Origin: Pelagimonas sp017744045
GTDB lineage: Bacteria > Pseudomonadota > Alphaproteobacteria > Rhodobacterales > Rhodobacteraceae
Assembly (NCBI RefSeq): GCF_017744045.1
Contig: NZ_JAGHRD010000008.1
Length of the DNA stretch: 64,000 nucleotides
Reading direction: 5' to 3' (one strand)
Shown here: in pieces, positions 1 to 8,220 of the stretch
Layout of the letters: each line of letters starts with the position of its first letter
Position numbering within the stretch: the first letter of the stretch is position 1
Notes under the pieces: generated by a model
Databases searched by the model: none
Told to the model about the DNA's origin: nothing
What the model saw: only the letters and a program-made list of their open reading frames with translations
Made by a program: the position numbers and the translations under genes

Positions 1-195
1 CAGAATGCGGGTCTCAGCCAGCAGCAGTTGGCGGCGAAGCTCAAACGCCACCAGTCGTTTGTGGCACGTCTCGAAAGTGGCGAGCGTCGTATCGACGTCG
101 TGGAGTTTACAGTTCTGGCGAGGGTCATTGGTTTTGACAAAGATGAAGTCCTGTCGATTGTCGAAGCCGCCACGGAGCCCGACCACAGGATTTGA
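1..195 (+). CDS. XRE-family helix-turn-helix regulator, C-terminal fragment (cut by window edge)
   Basis: The first frame is open from base 1 to a TGA at 193-195 and gives 64 residues with no start in the window. The fragment contains the second half of a lambda-repressor-type helix-turn-helix: S-QQQLAAKL, then the recognition helix HQSFVARLESGERR, then VVEFTVLARVIG, which is the usual Cro/C1 pattern. It would be a DNA-binding regulator of unknown target. It is followed by about 600 bases without a convincing gene, so nothing can be said about an operon. The family call is firm; the role is not. Confidence 0.75.
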   Translation, partial: QNAGLSQQQLAAKLKRHQSFVARLESGERRIDVVEFTVLARVIGFDKDEVLSIVEAATEPDHRI

Positions 196-378
196 AGCCA
201 ATGAATTGTTGAGAACGCGGGAACCCATTTTCTCGGTCTGATGATCATTCCCTCATCGAGGACCAGGTAGCCAAAATCAACGAAGTCCGGCGCGCGGTCG
301 TAGTGAACGCTCTGCAACCTCACACCGCAGTTTGCAGCGCCACAGTGCAGGAAGTTAGTAAACAGTGAACGATGATAG

Positions 379-591
379 GGTGAGGGCGTCGCGATCGCCA
401 ATCTGATCGGGACCGATGGGTGCAGTGTTGTTGGTTGGGTTTATCGCTGGAGTACAGGCTCACATGCGGTGATGTGGGACGTCCAAGGGCCCCAGCCGGT
501 ATCGGAAACCCGGCCGGATATAAGTGACGAACAGAAGCAAGAAATCGACTTCGATGCGCTCACGCGGATTCGAAAAAGTGACAGTGGATAG
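379..591 (+). other. Open stretch without a start codon, possible gene remnant; rest of 196-798 shows no gene
   Basis: The gap 196-798 is about 600 bases without a convincing gene. Within it, one frame from just after a stop at 376-378 to a TAG at 589-591 reads as protein-like sequence (GWVYRWSTG in the middle, EEIDFDALTRI-type acidic tail: EQKQEIDFDALTRIRK) but has no good start codon or ribosome binding site at its beginning. On the other strand around 220-340 another protein-like run (HYDRAPDFVDFGYLVLDEG) is visible, also without a start. Both may be pieces of genes broken by rearrangement. No family is recognised. Confidence 0.25.
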
Positions 592-798
592 GATTCTCAC
601 GCAGCCGCCAGTTCATATTGATGGAAAGGGTCTGCGAGCGTACCGGTCATTTGAGCTGATGGCAGCGAAGGTCTCGAAGGAGCCCAGAGTGAGCGATGCT
701 GCGCGCTCCACCAATGTCAGTTTTGGTGGTGATCGGCGAAATTGTGTATTTTTGGAAGCACCGCCAAAAGCTCTACAAAGTGTTCGCGGTGCGCGGTA

Positions 799-1345
799 TC
801 ACGGGAACCCCGCACGCATGTATGCGATGATTTTCCAGATTTCTTCTTCAGTCAGCGCTTCCCTGAAGGCTGGCATTTCTGTTCCGAAGCGCTGACCGCC
901 CTCAGAAATTGCCCAGAGCAGATACTCGTCTCCCGACATCGGCATCTGAACAAACCATCTAAGGAGAGCCGGAGAAGGCACGAGAGACCGACCGGCCTCA
1001 CCATCCCCGAGACCCTCGGCTCCATGACAACTTGCGCAGTTCGCTGTGTATAGCGTCTGGCCTTCCGCGATAACTTCAGGCGTCGCGCGAATAGTGCTCC
1101 GAGCGCCCCGATGAGCTGCGGGCACGCACTCGTTCATGTAAGTCCAATGTCGTTGCATGCGCTATTGCTGGCCCGGACCCATGTTGCCGTGTCCCCAGCC
1201 AGGCATGCGTTCAGACCACATGTGGTTCGGTCCCATTGGCCCGTGACCCCACCCAATCGCCTCGCTGCTGCTGTGCGAAGGCTACAGTAGCAGAGATCAT
1301 ACACACCGCAACCTTACCAAAATAGCGTGATTTATGCTGCTTCAT
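799..1345 (-). pseudogene. Broken class I cytochrome c gene (frameshift plus in-frame stop)
   Basis: The intact 3' part (1158 to 799, 119 codons) encodes a small cytochrome c domain with a CASCH haem motif, a distal Met in QMPMS, and the usual C-terminal helix ending EEEIWKIIAYMRAGFP. Upstream an ATG at 1345 with a good AAGGAG site starts a signal peptide (MKQHKSRYFGKV... ATVAFA). The two parts are separated by a frame change in a CAG repeat near 1265-1275. The middle Met/His-rich stretch (GWGHGPMGPNHMW) then runs into a TAG at 1162-1164 that is exactly in frame with the cytochrome domain. Restoring the frame and the TAG codon would give one exported protein of about 180 residues. Two independent lesions make a pseudogene more likely than a sequencing error, although a short cytosolic product from the ATG at 1158 cannot be excluded. 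Confidence 0.75.
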
Positions 1346-1383
1346 AGTCTTCTCCTTATGGTTTCCGATCAATGAAATTGCCG

Positions 1384-1851
1384 TCAGGCTGCTTCGTAAC
1401 TCGTGAACACTTCGGTGTTACCGTCGCGCCGGATCAGAAATACATCGTAGGCTTCACGCTGATCTTCTGGCCCCATTCCGTGTGATCCATAGGGCATGCC
1501 GGGAACGGCGAGACCGACTGCGTCTCGGCGTTCGTCCAGAAGGCGACGAATGTCTGCTGCGGGCACATGGCCCTCGATCATATAGCCTTCGATCTCGCCT
1601 GTGTGGCACGATATCATCTCTTGGGGGATGCCATTGTCCAACTTGTGTCGGACCAGCAGTGTTCCAAAGCTGCGCTCCTCGGTCACACGGAAGCCTTCAG
1701 CCCGAAGAATATCAGCCCAAACCCGGCAACAGCTGCAATTCGGGTCCTTAAGAACGTGGATCGACGGAGCTCCCTGCGCAATCGCGGCGAAGGGTGCAAT
1801 GCTGGTAAGACCTACAGCGGCTATAATAATTTGACGGCGCGTTACATCAAT
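1384..1851 (-). CDS. DUF411 metal-binding protein with signal peptide, non-standard start codon
   Basis: The reading frame encodes a DUF411 protein, a family often found with copper-resistance genes. It has an N-terminal Arg-Arg and hydrophobic signal (VTRRQIIIAAVGLTSIAPFAAIAQ), a CxCC cluster (PNCSCCRVW, Cys near residues 37-40), SCHTGEIEGYMIEGHVPA and the conserved GLAVPGMPYGSHGM. The frame is open back to a TAA upstream but has no ATG, GTG or TTG before the signal peptide. An AAAGG precedes an ATT at 1851 by about eight bases, so an ATT start, or a start lost by mutation (ACG at 1860), is likely. The only ordinary start, GTG at 1686, would remove both the signal and the Cys cluster. It lies beside the broken cytochrome gene, so this locus may be decaying. 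Family firm, functionality uncertain. Confidence 0.7.
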   Translation of the reverse strand: MDVTRRQIIIAAVGLTSIAPFAAIAQGAPSIHVLKDPNCSCCRVWADILRAEGFRVTEERSFGTLLVRHKLDNGIPQEMISCHTGEIEGYMIEGHVPAADIRRLLDERRDAVGLAVPGMPYGSHGMGPEDQREAYDVFLIRRDGNTEVFTSYEAA

Positions 1852-1902
1852 ATCAGTCGTCCTTTAGCTCTGTCCTAGTCTATTTCATCGCTTAGTGGCT
1901 GC

Positions 1903-2259
1903 TTATCTCCCGCGATAGTTGTCGCAGGCCTCAACGCCCCCTGCGACCACATCGAGAAGTGCGTCCACATCGCTCAACAGCGTTGCGATACGTGCGCTAC
2001 TGATACGGTAGCGGATGAAGCGCCCATCTCGGTCGCTGTTAACTAGCCCGCACTCCAACAAGCATCGCAAGTGGTTGGATACGTTTGGTTGTGATAGTCC
2101 CGTACGCTCGACGAGTTCGTGAACAACCAGCGGCTCCCCGCACAGCGCGCCGAGAATAGACAAGCGGCTTGGGTCGGCAAAGCCGCGAAATAGTTTTGCG
2201 CGTTGTTCAATGGTACCGACCTTGCGGTCCACAACGATCTGCGTCATATCATTGCTCAC
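1903..2259 (-). CDS. ArsR/SmtB-family metal-responsive repressor
   Basis: The product is a 118-residue winged-helix protein of typical ArsR length. It has LFRGFADPSRLSILGAL at the start of the domain, the recognition helix TGLSQPNVSNHLRCLLECGLV, and the wing DRDGRFIRYRI. Cysteines near the end of helix 1/3 and at the C-terminus (EACDNY) could bind metal, as in CadC/CmtR-type proteins. A GTG at 2259 with AAAGGA ten bases upstream is the probable start; an ATG at 2247 is the alternative. It is divergent from the cation-efflux gene at 2304, and a dyad overlaps its start, so it probably represses both genes until a metal ion binds. The inducing metal is not known. Confidence 0.88.
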   Translation of the reverse strand: MSNDMTQIVVDRKVGTIEQRAKLFRGFADPSRLSILGALCGEPLVVHELVERTGLSQPNVSNHLRCLLECGLVNSDRDGRFIRYRISSARIATLLSDVDALLDVVAGGVEACDNYRGR

Positions 2260-2265
2260 TGATAT
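2246..2265. promoter_or_regulatory. Candidate ArsR operator dyad
   Basis: A perfect inverted repeat ATATCA-N8-TGATAT overlaps the start of the ArsR gene, in the gap to the divergent CDF gene. ArsR/SmtB proteins commonly bind AT-rich imperfect dyads of this kind in divergent promoters. This is inference from position and symmetry. Confidence 0.5.
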
Positions 2266-2303
2266 ATTATCCTTTGATCCACTTTAGCAGGAGAACTGCG
2301 ATC

Positions 2304-3158
2304 ATGGCCAACGCTGATAGCACCGGTTCGGCGGCAGATATCCCATCCTTCCGTTACCGCGTTTCCGGTATGGATTGCGCCAAGGATGCCGCCCAGATCG
2401 AGCGGGCGGCGCAATCTGCAGGTATCGCGCCTGACGCCGTGAAAGTGTCTACTGCAACGCACATAATGACTTTGACAGCTCCCGAAGCGCGCTTGCCGGA
2501 AATTGAAAAAGCCGTCGAGACAACAGGGTATGGGTTTGACCGCATCGAGAGCGACGAAGATATTCAGCAAGGTGCGGCCCATCAGGACCCTGGCTATCGC
2601 CGCGCGCTCTGGATCGTTGTGATCCTGAATGTTGGTTATGGCGTTCTTGAAATGATCGGCGGGTTCATTGCCGGGTCACAGGCCGTGAAGGCCGACGCGT
2701 TGGATTTCATCGGCGACGGCGCAATCACCTTCCTCGGCCTGTTGGCCATCGGCTGGAGCCTCGCTTGGCGAGCGCGGTCGGCTCTGATCCAGGGCATCTT
2801 CCTCGGCCTGCTTGGTCTTGGAGTCTTTGGCACGACCATCATAAGGGCATTCGAGCCGACAACCCCAGACGCCACTTTGATGGGGATTCTGGGCCTGATT
2901 GCTCTTGTGATAAATGTCATCTCCGTGCTGCCGTTGCTGCGGTACCGCAAGGGCGACGCGAACATGCGCGCTGTCTGGCTGTTCTCGCGCAACGACGCCA
3001 TCGGCAACGCCGCAGTCGTTATCGCCGCCGGGCTGGTGGTTTGGCTAGGCAGCGCATGGCCCGATCTCATCGTAGCCTTCGGGATCGCCGGACTGTTCCT
3101 GCACTCGTCATGGGCGATCATCCGCGACGCGCGGGCCGATCTGAAGGCGGTGGCATGA
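2304..3158 (+). CDS. Cation diffusion facilitator (CDF) with N-terminal HMA-like domain
   Basis: This 284-residue membrane protein would export divalent metal from the cytoplasm. Residues about 16-80 form a heavy-metal-associated (HMA) fold (YRVSGMDCAKDAAQIERA), but the usual GMxCxxC has only its first Cys (C25); Asp28 takes the second position. Membrane segments follow from about residue 95, with CDF-type acidic residues in the second (KADALDFIGDG) and fifth (SRNDAIGNAAV) segments. The ATG at 2304 is preceded by CAGGAG. It is divergent from ArsR and its stop overlaps the lspA start (ATGA), so the two genes are translationally coupled. CDF-lspA pairs controlled by ArsR/MerR proteins are known from heavy-metal islands. 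Confidence 0.88.
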   Translation: MANADSTGSAADIPSFRYRVSGMDCAKDAAQIERAAQSAGIAPDAVKVSTATHIMTLTAPEARLPEIEKAVETTGYGFDRIESDEDIQQGAAHQDPGYRRALWIVVILNVGYGVLEMIGGFIAGSQAVKADALDFIGDGAITFLGLLAIGWSLAWRARSALIQGIFLGLLGLGVFGTTIIRAFEPTTPDATLMGILGLIALVINVISVLPLLRYRKGDANMRAVWLFSRNDAIGNAAVVIAAGLVVWLGSAWPDLIVAFGIAGLFLHSSWAIIRDARADLKAVA

Positions 3159-3664
3159 ACAGCCGCGTTCTCGGTGGGCTTTGCGCCATCGCCGCGTTTG
3201 GTGTTGATCAGGGCACCAAGGCTCTTGCCCTGAACTCCCCGGCGCTTGAGAACGGGGTCGAGGTTCTGCCCTTTCTCAACCTCGTGCGGGTTTTGAACGA
3301 TGGGGTCAGCTTCGGTATGCTCGGCGGGGTCGTACCCTGGTGGGGTCTGGTCGCACTTGCTGCCGTGGTCGTGGCATGGCTGCTGATCTGGCTGTGGAAG
3401 GCTCCGGACAGGCTGACAGGTGCGGCGCTCGGTCTGATCATCGGAGGCGCGCTTGGCAATATCCTTGACCGTCTGCGCTATCAGGCCGTCCCTGACTTTC
3501 TCGACTTCCATTACAGGTCATACCACTGGCCGTCCTTCAACTTGGCTGACGTGGCGATCTTTTGTGGGGCAGCATTGCTGTTCTGGGACAGCTTTCGCAC
3601 CTCGAAAGTTAGGCCGGAAAATCGGGAACAAGACAATCGCAAGGGAGATGTCACGGGGGGATAA
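3155..3664 (+). CDS. lspA: Lipoprotein signal peptidase (signal peptidase II)
   Basis: The 169-residue inner-membrane aspartyl protease would cleave prolipoprotein signal peptides. Visible family blocks are VDQGTK in the first helix, NDGVSFGML, GGALGNILDRLRY and FNLADVAIF; the Asp residues in the last two are the catalytic pair. It starts with an ATG that overlaps the CDF stop. It is probably an accessory copy on a metal-resistance segment and not the housekeeping gene, because it is coupled to an efflux gene and not to ileS. The C-terminal tail is hydrophilic. Confidence 0.92.
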   Translation: MNSRVLGGLCAIAAFGVDQGTKALALNSPALENGVEVLPFLNLVRVLNDGVSFGMLGGVVPWWGLVALAAVVVAWLLIWLWKAPDRLTGAALGLIIGGALGNILDRLRYQAVPDFLDFHYRSYHWPSFNLADVAIFCGAALLFWDSFRTSKVRPENREQDNRKGDVTGG

Positions 3665-3701
3665 CAGCTAACAGGCAAAGAACTTTGGGAGGGAATTCGG
3701 C

Positions 3702-4223
3702 TTGAGATTTTTGGATTGGATTGACCGTGGCATTCGCGGCATCGGCGTCGTGACTGCGTGGCTGACAGTTGTTTCGATTGCTGCTTATGGCGCGCTTCAG
3801 ATGCTGGATCGCAAGCTACAACTTGGCGTGTCGAGCTATTTGCCGGACCTGTCCACGTCACTGCTGTTCATCCTAATTTTCTTGACCTTTGGGTATACCT
3901 ATCTGCGCGACGGTCACGTGCGCGTTGATGTTCTTCGCAGACATTGGTCCGCCCGCCGCATTGCTTGGATCGAACTGATTGGCGGCCTTTTTGTCCTTCT
4001 GCCGCTCGCCGCCATCCTGACCTACTACGGATGGGACGGTTTGATGCGCACCACGAAATACGCGGAAACCCAGTTGTGGGCACAACGCATCACCGGGGTC
4101 ATCGGCCCCATCTTGCTGGCTCTTGCCGGGATGATCGTAGCCCTTCGCAACATCGCCTTTCTGACAGGGAGACGTGCGCAAGGTGCACCGGAACAAGCAA
4201 GCGGCCTGCACAATGGTGAATGA
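3702..4223 (+). CDS. TRAP transporter small permease (DctQ family)
   Basis: A 173-residue protein with four predicted membrane helices and the DctQ pattern (FLTFGYTYLRDGHVRVDVL, then a helix, then LWAQRITGVIGPILLALAGM). It would partner the large permease encoded directly after it. The start is a TTG at 3702, chosen because GGGAGG lies about ten bases upstream; no ATG is available in that position. The stop overlaps the dctM start region. A periplasmic binding protein (DctP) gene, normally part of the set, is not present in the window. Confidence 0.88.
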   Translation: MRFLDWIDRGIRGIGVVTAWLTVVSIAAYGALQMLDRKLQLGVSSYLPDLSTSLLFILIFLTFGYTYLRDGHVRVDVLRRHWSARRIAWIELIGGLFVLLPLAAILTYYGWDGLMRTTKYAETQLWAQRITGVIGPILLALAGMIVALRNIAFLTGRRAQGAPEQASGLHNGE

Positions 4224-5586
4224 GGTCCTCACGGTTGCCATGCTTGTCGTGATGGCGATTGGGGTTTTCAGTGGCTTTCCGGTGGCGCTGGTGCTCGCGG
4301 GGACAGGCTTCTTGGGGTTTGTCGCTGCGGTTTGGGTGGGGATCACTGATTTTCAGCATCTGGGGCTGATCTACCTGCGGGCCCGTGGTGTACTGACCAA
4401 TGAATCAGTCCAATTCACCAGCGTTCCAATGTTGATTTTTCTTGGCCTGATCCTGAATGCCAGCGGGATTGCCGAAACCATGTTTCGCTTGCTGGGGCGT
4501 CTTCTGACAGGCGTTCCCGGTCGCTACGCCATTGCGACTTTGCTGATCGGCCTCGTTCTTGCGCCCGCCGCCGGGGTGATCGGTGCTTCCGTCATAACTG
4601 TGGCGTTGGTGGCCTATGCCCCGATGATGGCGTCGGGCTACGCACCGCGAACCGCAGGAGGCGCTGTCGCAGCTTCTGGAGCATTGGGTGTCGTGTTCCC
4701 GCCAGCCGTGATGCTGTTCTTCATCTCGAACGTGTTCTATCTGCGCATCGGATTGATGTATGTGGCCCTCATCGTACCTGTGCTTCTGATGGTCATGGCC
4801 TTCGCGGTCTACTTTGCGGTCACCTTGAGAAAAACGGTCGAAATCCCGCTGGACACACCCAAGACCAATCTTGTGTCAGACCTCTTGTTTGTACTCGCGT
4901 CTGTCGCGGTCATCGCATCCATTCCGCTCAGCATCATTCTGGGCTTTGCGACACTAACAGAGGCGGCTGGAGTAGGGGTTTTTGGCGCGCTTTTGGTTGC
5001 TCTGGCGCGAAAGCGTCTGTCTTTCTCGTCGTTAAACTCTGTCACGGTGCAGACAAGCACGATGACGTCGATGGTCTTCTTCATCGTACTTGGCGCATCG
5101 GTGTTTTCGCTCAGTTTCCACCTCGTTGGTGGACCAAATGTGATCTTCGACTGGATATCCGCATTCGATCTCACCCGGTGGGAACTGTTGGCCATGCTCC
5201 TTGGCGTGATCATCATACTTGGGTTTGTTTTTGACTGGATCGAGGTGCTGCTGGTCTTTGTACCCGTACTGATGCCGATTATTTCAGAGCTCGACTTCGC
5301 AGATCACGTCGGCTCTGCCTACTTTGCACAAATCTGGATCGCTGGCCTGATAGCCTTGGCGTTGCAGACGTCTTTTCTGACGCCCCCTTTCGGTTATGCC
5401 CTGTTCTTTGCCAAGATGGCCGCACCGAAGGGTATCAATCTGTCTGATATCTATCGCGGAGCGGTACCCCTTGTTGCCATTGAGATTGCATTGATCGCGG
5501 CGCTGATCTCGTTTCCTCAGCTTATCACTTGGCTGCCCGAAATGGCCCTTGGGGATGCCGATGCGCCGCAATTGATACAGCGGTGA
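4213..5586 (+). CDS. TRAP transporter large permease (DctM family)
   Basis: A 457-residue, about 12-helix membrane protein of the DctM/ion-transporter superfamily, with SVPMLIFLGLILNASGIAE, the GVIGASVITVALVAY loop and LQTSFLTPPFGYALFF near the C-terminus, which is highly typical. It would be the sodium-coupled transport channel of a TRAP system for an organic acid. It begins with an ATG inside the end of dctQ. No dctP is adjacent: the upstream neighbour is lspA and the downstream neighbour is an unrelated gene on the other strand, so the substrate cannot be guessed. Confidence 0.9.
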   Translation: MVNEVLTVAMLVVMAIGVFSGFPVALVLAGTGFLGFVAAVWVGITDFQHLGLIYLRARGVLTNESVQFTSVPMLIFLGLILNASGIAETMFRLLGRLLTGVPGRYAIATLLIGLVLAPAAGVIGASVITVALVAYAPMMASGYAPRTAGGAVAASGALGVVFPPAVMLFFISNVFYLRIGLMYVALIVPVLLMVMAFAVYFAVTLRKTVEIPLDTPKTNLVSDLLFVLASVAVIASIPLSIILGFATLTEAAGVGVFGALLVALARKRLSFSSLNSVTVQTSTMTSMVFFIVLGASVFSLSFHLVGGPNVIFDWISAFDLTRWELLAMLLGVIIILGFVFDWIEVLLVFVPVLMPIISELDFADHVGSAYFAQIWIAGLIALALQTSFLTPPFGYALFFAKMAAPKGINLSDIYRGAVPLVAIEIALIAALISFPQLITWLPEMALGDADAPQLIQR

Positions 5587-5805
5587 GTGATGTAGCCTGC
5601 AGCGGGGGAAAGCATTCCCTTGTGGGTTCTCTAGGTTTAACCGTTTTTTCGGATTGAGCTGAAGCGGCCACTGGCGCAGCCGCAGCGAAATGGTGCTTAG
5701 TCCGCTCTCCGGACAAACGCACCGAAAGCAGCGAAGGGCCGGTATTTGAACAACTCAGCACGCTAAAATTCTCGCAGCATGATGGCAAAGCTGTCTTTGT
5801 CAGCG

Positions 5806-6501
5806 CTAGTAGTTCACCTGTTCGAAGCCGTAGTTGCCCTCATAGTCACGCCAATCGACGAAGACAGATCGGTGATAGATACCCGGGCAATTCTGGCCCC
5901 AACGTTCAAGTCCCACATGGGCCTCGGGCAGGGCAGTTATGGAAGATCGCTGCCATGAGAAATCGCCTTGGGTCCCGTAGGTGCCGAGGACCACGGTCGC
6001 GCTTCGGTTACAATCCCCATCGCGCCCGGACTCGTGCTGTCGTGCATACCGTACATCGAAGACGCGGATGGACCGCACGAAATTGAACTCTGGCCCGCTG
6101 ATATCGATGTCCGCGCGGTCCTGAACAAGCCGAAGGGTGAAGTCTGTGGGAACGAGATTATCTACTGGCAAGGATTGGAGCGGTCGACGGTTGTCGGTCC
6201 GGTACAAGGCTTCAATTATGCGGTCAGCGTTGTTTGATTGCCGATCGCTCTCATAGGACGCGCCCATGGGACAGCGCCAGATTTGCAGCGGCGGTTCCAC
6301 TGGCCAAGGCGTAATCCGCCGGATGAACTCGGCGCGGGCTCGGGCGCAAGGGACGGAAGCGGGCCAGCCGCCAGACAGGCACAAGAGGATCGCGCAATCG
6401 ATCGGGTAGGTCTGCGCGCGGGCGGGTGCCGGCAGCGAAAAGCTTGTCGCGGCCAAAGCGACTGCGACCGAGGGGAGGAGCTTCTTGAGTAAATGGCGCA
6501 T
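5806..6501 (-). CDS. Secreted Cys-rich hypothetical protein, similar to proteins near conjugation genes
   Basis: The 231-residue product has a clear signal peptide from the ATG at 6501 (MRHLLKKLLPSVAVALAATS, cleavage near ARA-QTYPID). The mature start, YPIDCAILLCLSGGWPAS followed by PCARARAEFIRR and a Pro/Trp-rich stretch with CPMG, resembles exported proteins I associate with alphaproteobacterial plasmid and conjugative regions; this is recollection and not a firm family assignment. The rest (FDVRYARQ, a Cys-containing GDCNRSATVVLGTYGTQGD, FVDWRDYEGNYGFEQVNY) suggests a folded, disulfide-bonded periplasmic protein. No partner genes are nearby, so it may be a leftover from a mobile element. 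Confidence 0.6.
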   Translation of the reverse strand: MRHLLKKLLPSVAVALAATSFSLPAPARAQTYPIDCAILLCLSGGWPASVPCARARAEFIRRITPWPVEPPLQIWRCPMGASYESDRQSNNADRIIEALYRTDNRRPLQSLPVDNLVPTDFTLRLVQDRADIDISGPEFNFVRSIRVFDVRYARQHESGRDGDCNRSATVVLGTYGTQGDFSWQRSSITALPEAHVGLERWGQNCPGIYHRSVFVDWRDYEGNYGFEQVNY

Positions 6502-6585
6502 ACTGGGGGACCTCCGTGAGAGGAGTTCAGCATACATACGATAATATACTATCGCAACGCAAAATATTAAGCCGCATAATGAAGT

Positions 6586-7419
6586 TTATGTTAATTTCCA
6601 AATCCCGCCATCTTGTACCACCCGCGACTCAGACAACAGCTTGTCCAGATGCGCCGCAACGTTTCGTTCTGCGGCCATTGCGATATGGGGGTCGGTTTTC
6701 TGGTAGACGGAAGTGGCGATATTCTGGACCGAATCCGGGGTGTTTGAGAGGTGGGCGAGGATCTCCGCCTCGCGACGCATACGGTTGGAGAGCAACCGTT
6801 TGACGTAAGGTTGCGGATCCCGGAGTATAGGTCCGTGCCCCGGAAAGTAGATCCTATCTTCGCGCTCAATCAGCCGCTGTAGCCGCGCGCAGTAGTCGTG
6901 CATGTTTCCGTCAGGGGGGCTGACGATCGAACTGTTCCAACTCATAACGTGGTCGCCCGTGAAGAGCACTCCGTCAGGTCTCGCGAAACAAAGGTGATCG
7001 CTCGCGTGACCGGGTGTGTGCAGGACGGTAAGACCGGCGATGACCTGTCCGTCCTCCAGAAACCGGTCAGGTCGAAATGCATCGTCAGGGAATGCCCGTG
7101 AGACATAAACAGGCGCCTCTGTCCTTTCGCGCAGGGCTGGGGCGGCTCCAAAATGATCAGAATGGTGGTGTGTGAGCAGAATCCCGGATGGTTTGGCCCC
7201 CAAACTTTCGACGATTGCCTCGAAATGCGCACGGTCTTCTGCTGGGCCGGGGTCGATTATGAACCGACCATCAGGCGTATCAATGATGTAGCTATTTGTC
7301 CCGTGGTAGGTCATCTTTCCGGGGTTGTTCGCGACGATCCTCAGAATTCCAGGGGCCAATTCGACTCCCTTCGCGCGGCAAGGCTCCGGCTCTGAGAAAA
7401 ACATGCTGCTTCTTTTCAT
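6586..7419 (-). CDS. MBL-fold metallo-hydrolase (LACTB2/glyoxalase II-like)
   Basis: A protein of about 277 residues with the metallo-beta-lactamase fold: GTNSYIID, the metal motif THHHSDH, HTPGHASDHL, FTGDHVM and YFPGHGP, so both zinc sites are complete. A C-terminal helical segment (RMRREAEILAHL...NVAAHLDKLL) is of the kind seen in LACTB2-like hydrolases. It probably hydrolyses a thioester, lactone or phosphoester; the substrate is not known. The start is uncertain: ATG at 7419 and ATG at 7404 are both possible and neither has a strong ribosome site. The gene is alone and leftward, with its stop 84 bases from the neighbouring secreted protein gene. Confidence 0.85.
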   Translation of the reverse strand: MKRSSMFFSEPEPCRAKGVELAPGILRIVANNPGKMTYHGTNSYIIDTPDGRFIIDPGPAEDRAHFEAIVESLGAKPSGILLTHHHSDHFGAAPALRERTEAPVYVSRAFPDDAFRPDRFLEDGQVIAGLTVLHTPGHASDHLCFARPDGVLFTGDHVMSWNSSIVSPPDGNMHDYCARLQRLIEREDRIYFPGHGPILRDPQPYVKRLLSNRMRREAEILAHLSNTPDSVQNIATSVYQKTDPHIAMAAERNVAAHLDKLLSESRVVQDGGIWKLT

Positions 7420-7605
7420 TGTGTGCGACCAGGTATTGATTGCGAACAACCCTGTTCGCACAGTTTTCCGCATTGCTCTCGCATGGAGTCGGAAACCTCA
7501 GGCTGGCGTCCGGTGCCTGTCAAATCTGGCATCGGACCATTTCAACTTTTATTGGACCAAGACCGTATGAGACTGAAACAGTCTGATACAGTCTTGGGCT
7601 GGCAG

Positions 7606-8172
7606 TCACACAGCGCGGCGATTATGGTAAGCAGAATACAGAACTACAGCAATTGTCGCCTTAGTCAGATCCCCGAGAAGGAACGGGTAAAGCCCGGCGT
7701 TCAGCAATTTCTCGCCAAAACCGACAAAGCCACCCAACCAGAACAGCCCTGCGCAATACATGAGTATCGAGCCCAAAAAGACCGCGACAGATGCTCTGAA
7801 TGAAGGCCAAAGTCCTTGCAGTGCTTGAACAACCCAACCGGCAGCCGCCGCTGCAAGTGCGAAGCCTACCAGGTATCCGCCTGTGGGACCCGCGATATAT
7901 GCCAGTCCTGCCGGAGCCGGAGGCGTGCCTGCGAAGACCGGCAGGCCAAGCAGACCTTCAAAAAGGTATGCCACAACAACAAGACTACTACGCACCGGCC
8001 CCAGGAAAAGACCCAGACCCAAGACAACCAGGGTCTGTGTAGACATAGGTACGGGGTAGAACGGCACCACGATTTTGGCGGATAGTGTCAGAAGAATTGT
8101 GCCGACGAGTATTATCGAGATCTCTTGGGCAAGTTTTGCGAGTGTTTGGCTTTGAGTGGTTTCCAGATTCAT
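7606..8172 (-). CDS. bioY: BioY biotin transporter S-component
   Basis: A 188-residue integral membrane protein matching BioY: KIVVPFYPVPMSTQTLVVLGLG, then GLPVFAGTPPAPAGLAYIAGPTGGYLVGF, then a last helix block starting FLLGDLTKATIAVVL. BioY binds and imports biotin, alone or with an ECF module. It lies 48 bases after the leftward carboxylase/acyl-CoA-dehydrogenase operon and on the same strand, so it is probably the last gene of that operon. The context makes sense: three biotin-dependent carboxylases are encoded within the window and would raise the demand for biotin. No bioMN genes are seen nearby. Confidence 0.92.
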   Translation of the reverse strand: MNLETTQSQTLAKLAQEISIILVGTILLTLSAKIVVPFYPVPMSTQTLVVLGLGLFLGPVRSSLVVVAYLFEGLLGLPVFAGTPPAPAGLAYIAGPTGGYLVGFALAAAAAGWVVQALQGLWPSFRASVAVFLGSILMYCAGLFWLGGFVGFGEKLLNAGLYPFLLGDLTKATIAVVLYSAYHNRRAV

Positions 8173-8220
8173 CTTTTTCGTCCTTGTTTCTGAAGATTGT
8201 TATTTTTTTGGATAGTAAGC

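Noticed and set aside
1..195. Toxin-antitoxin pair at the left edge
   Set aside because: The XRE fragment is cut by the edge and no toxin-like gene follows it.
524..1053. Plus-strand frames of 103-123 codons near the left edge
   Set aside because: They run antisense to the recognisable cytochrome c sequence, have no family pattern and poor starts.
5525..5788. Minus-strand 87-codon frame after dctM
   Set aside because: It overlaps the end of dctM, has no recognisable domain and lies in what looks like ordinary intergenic sequence.
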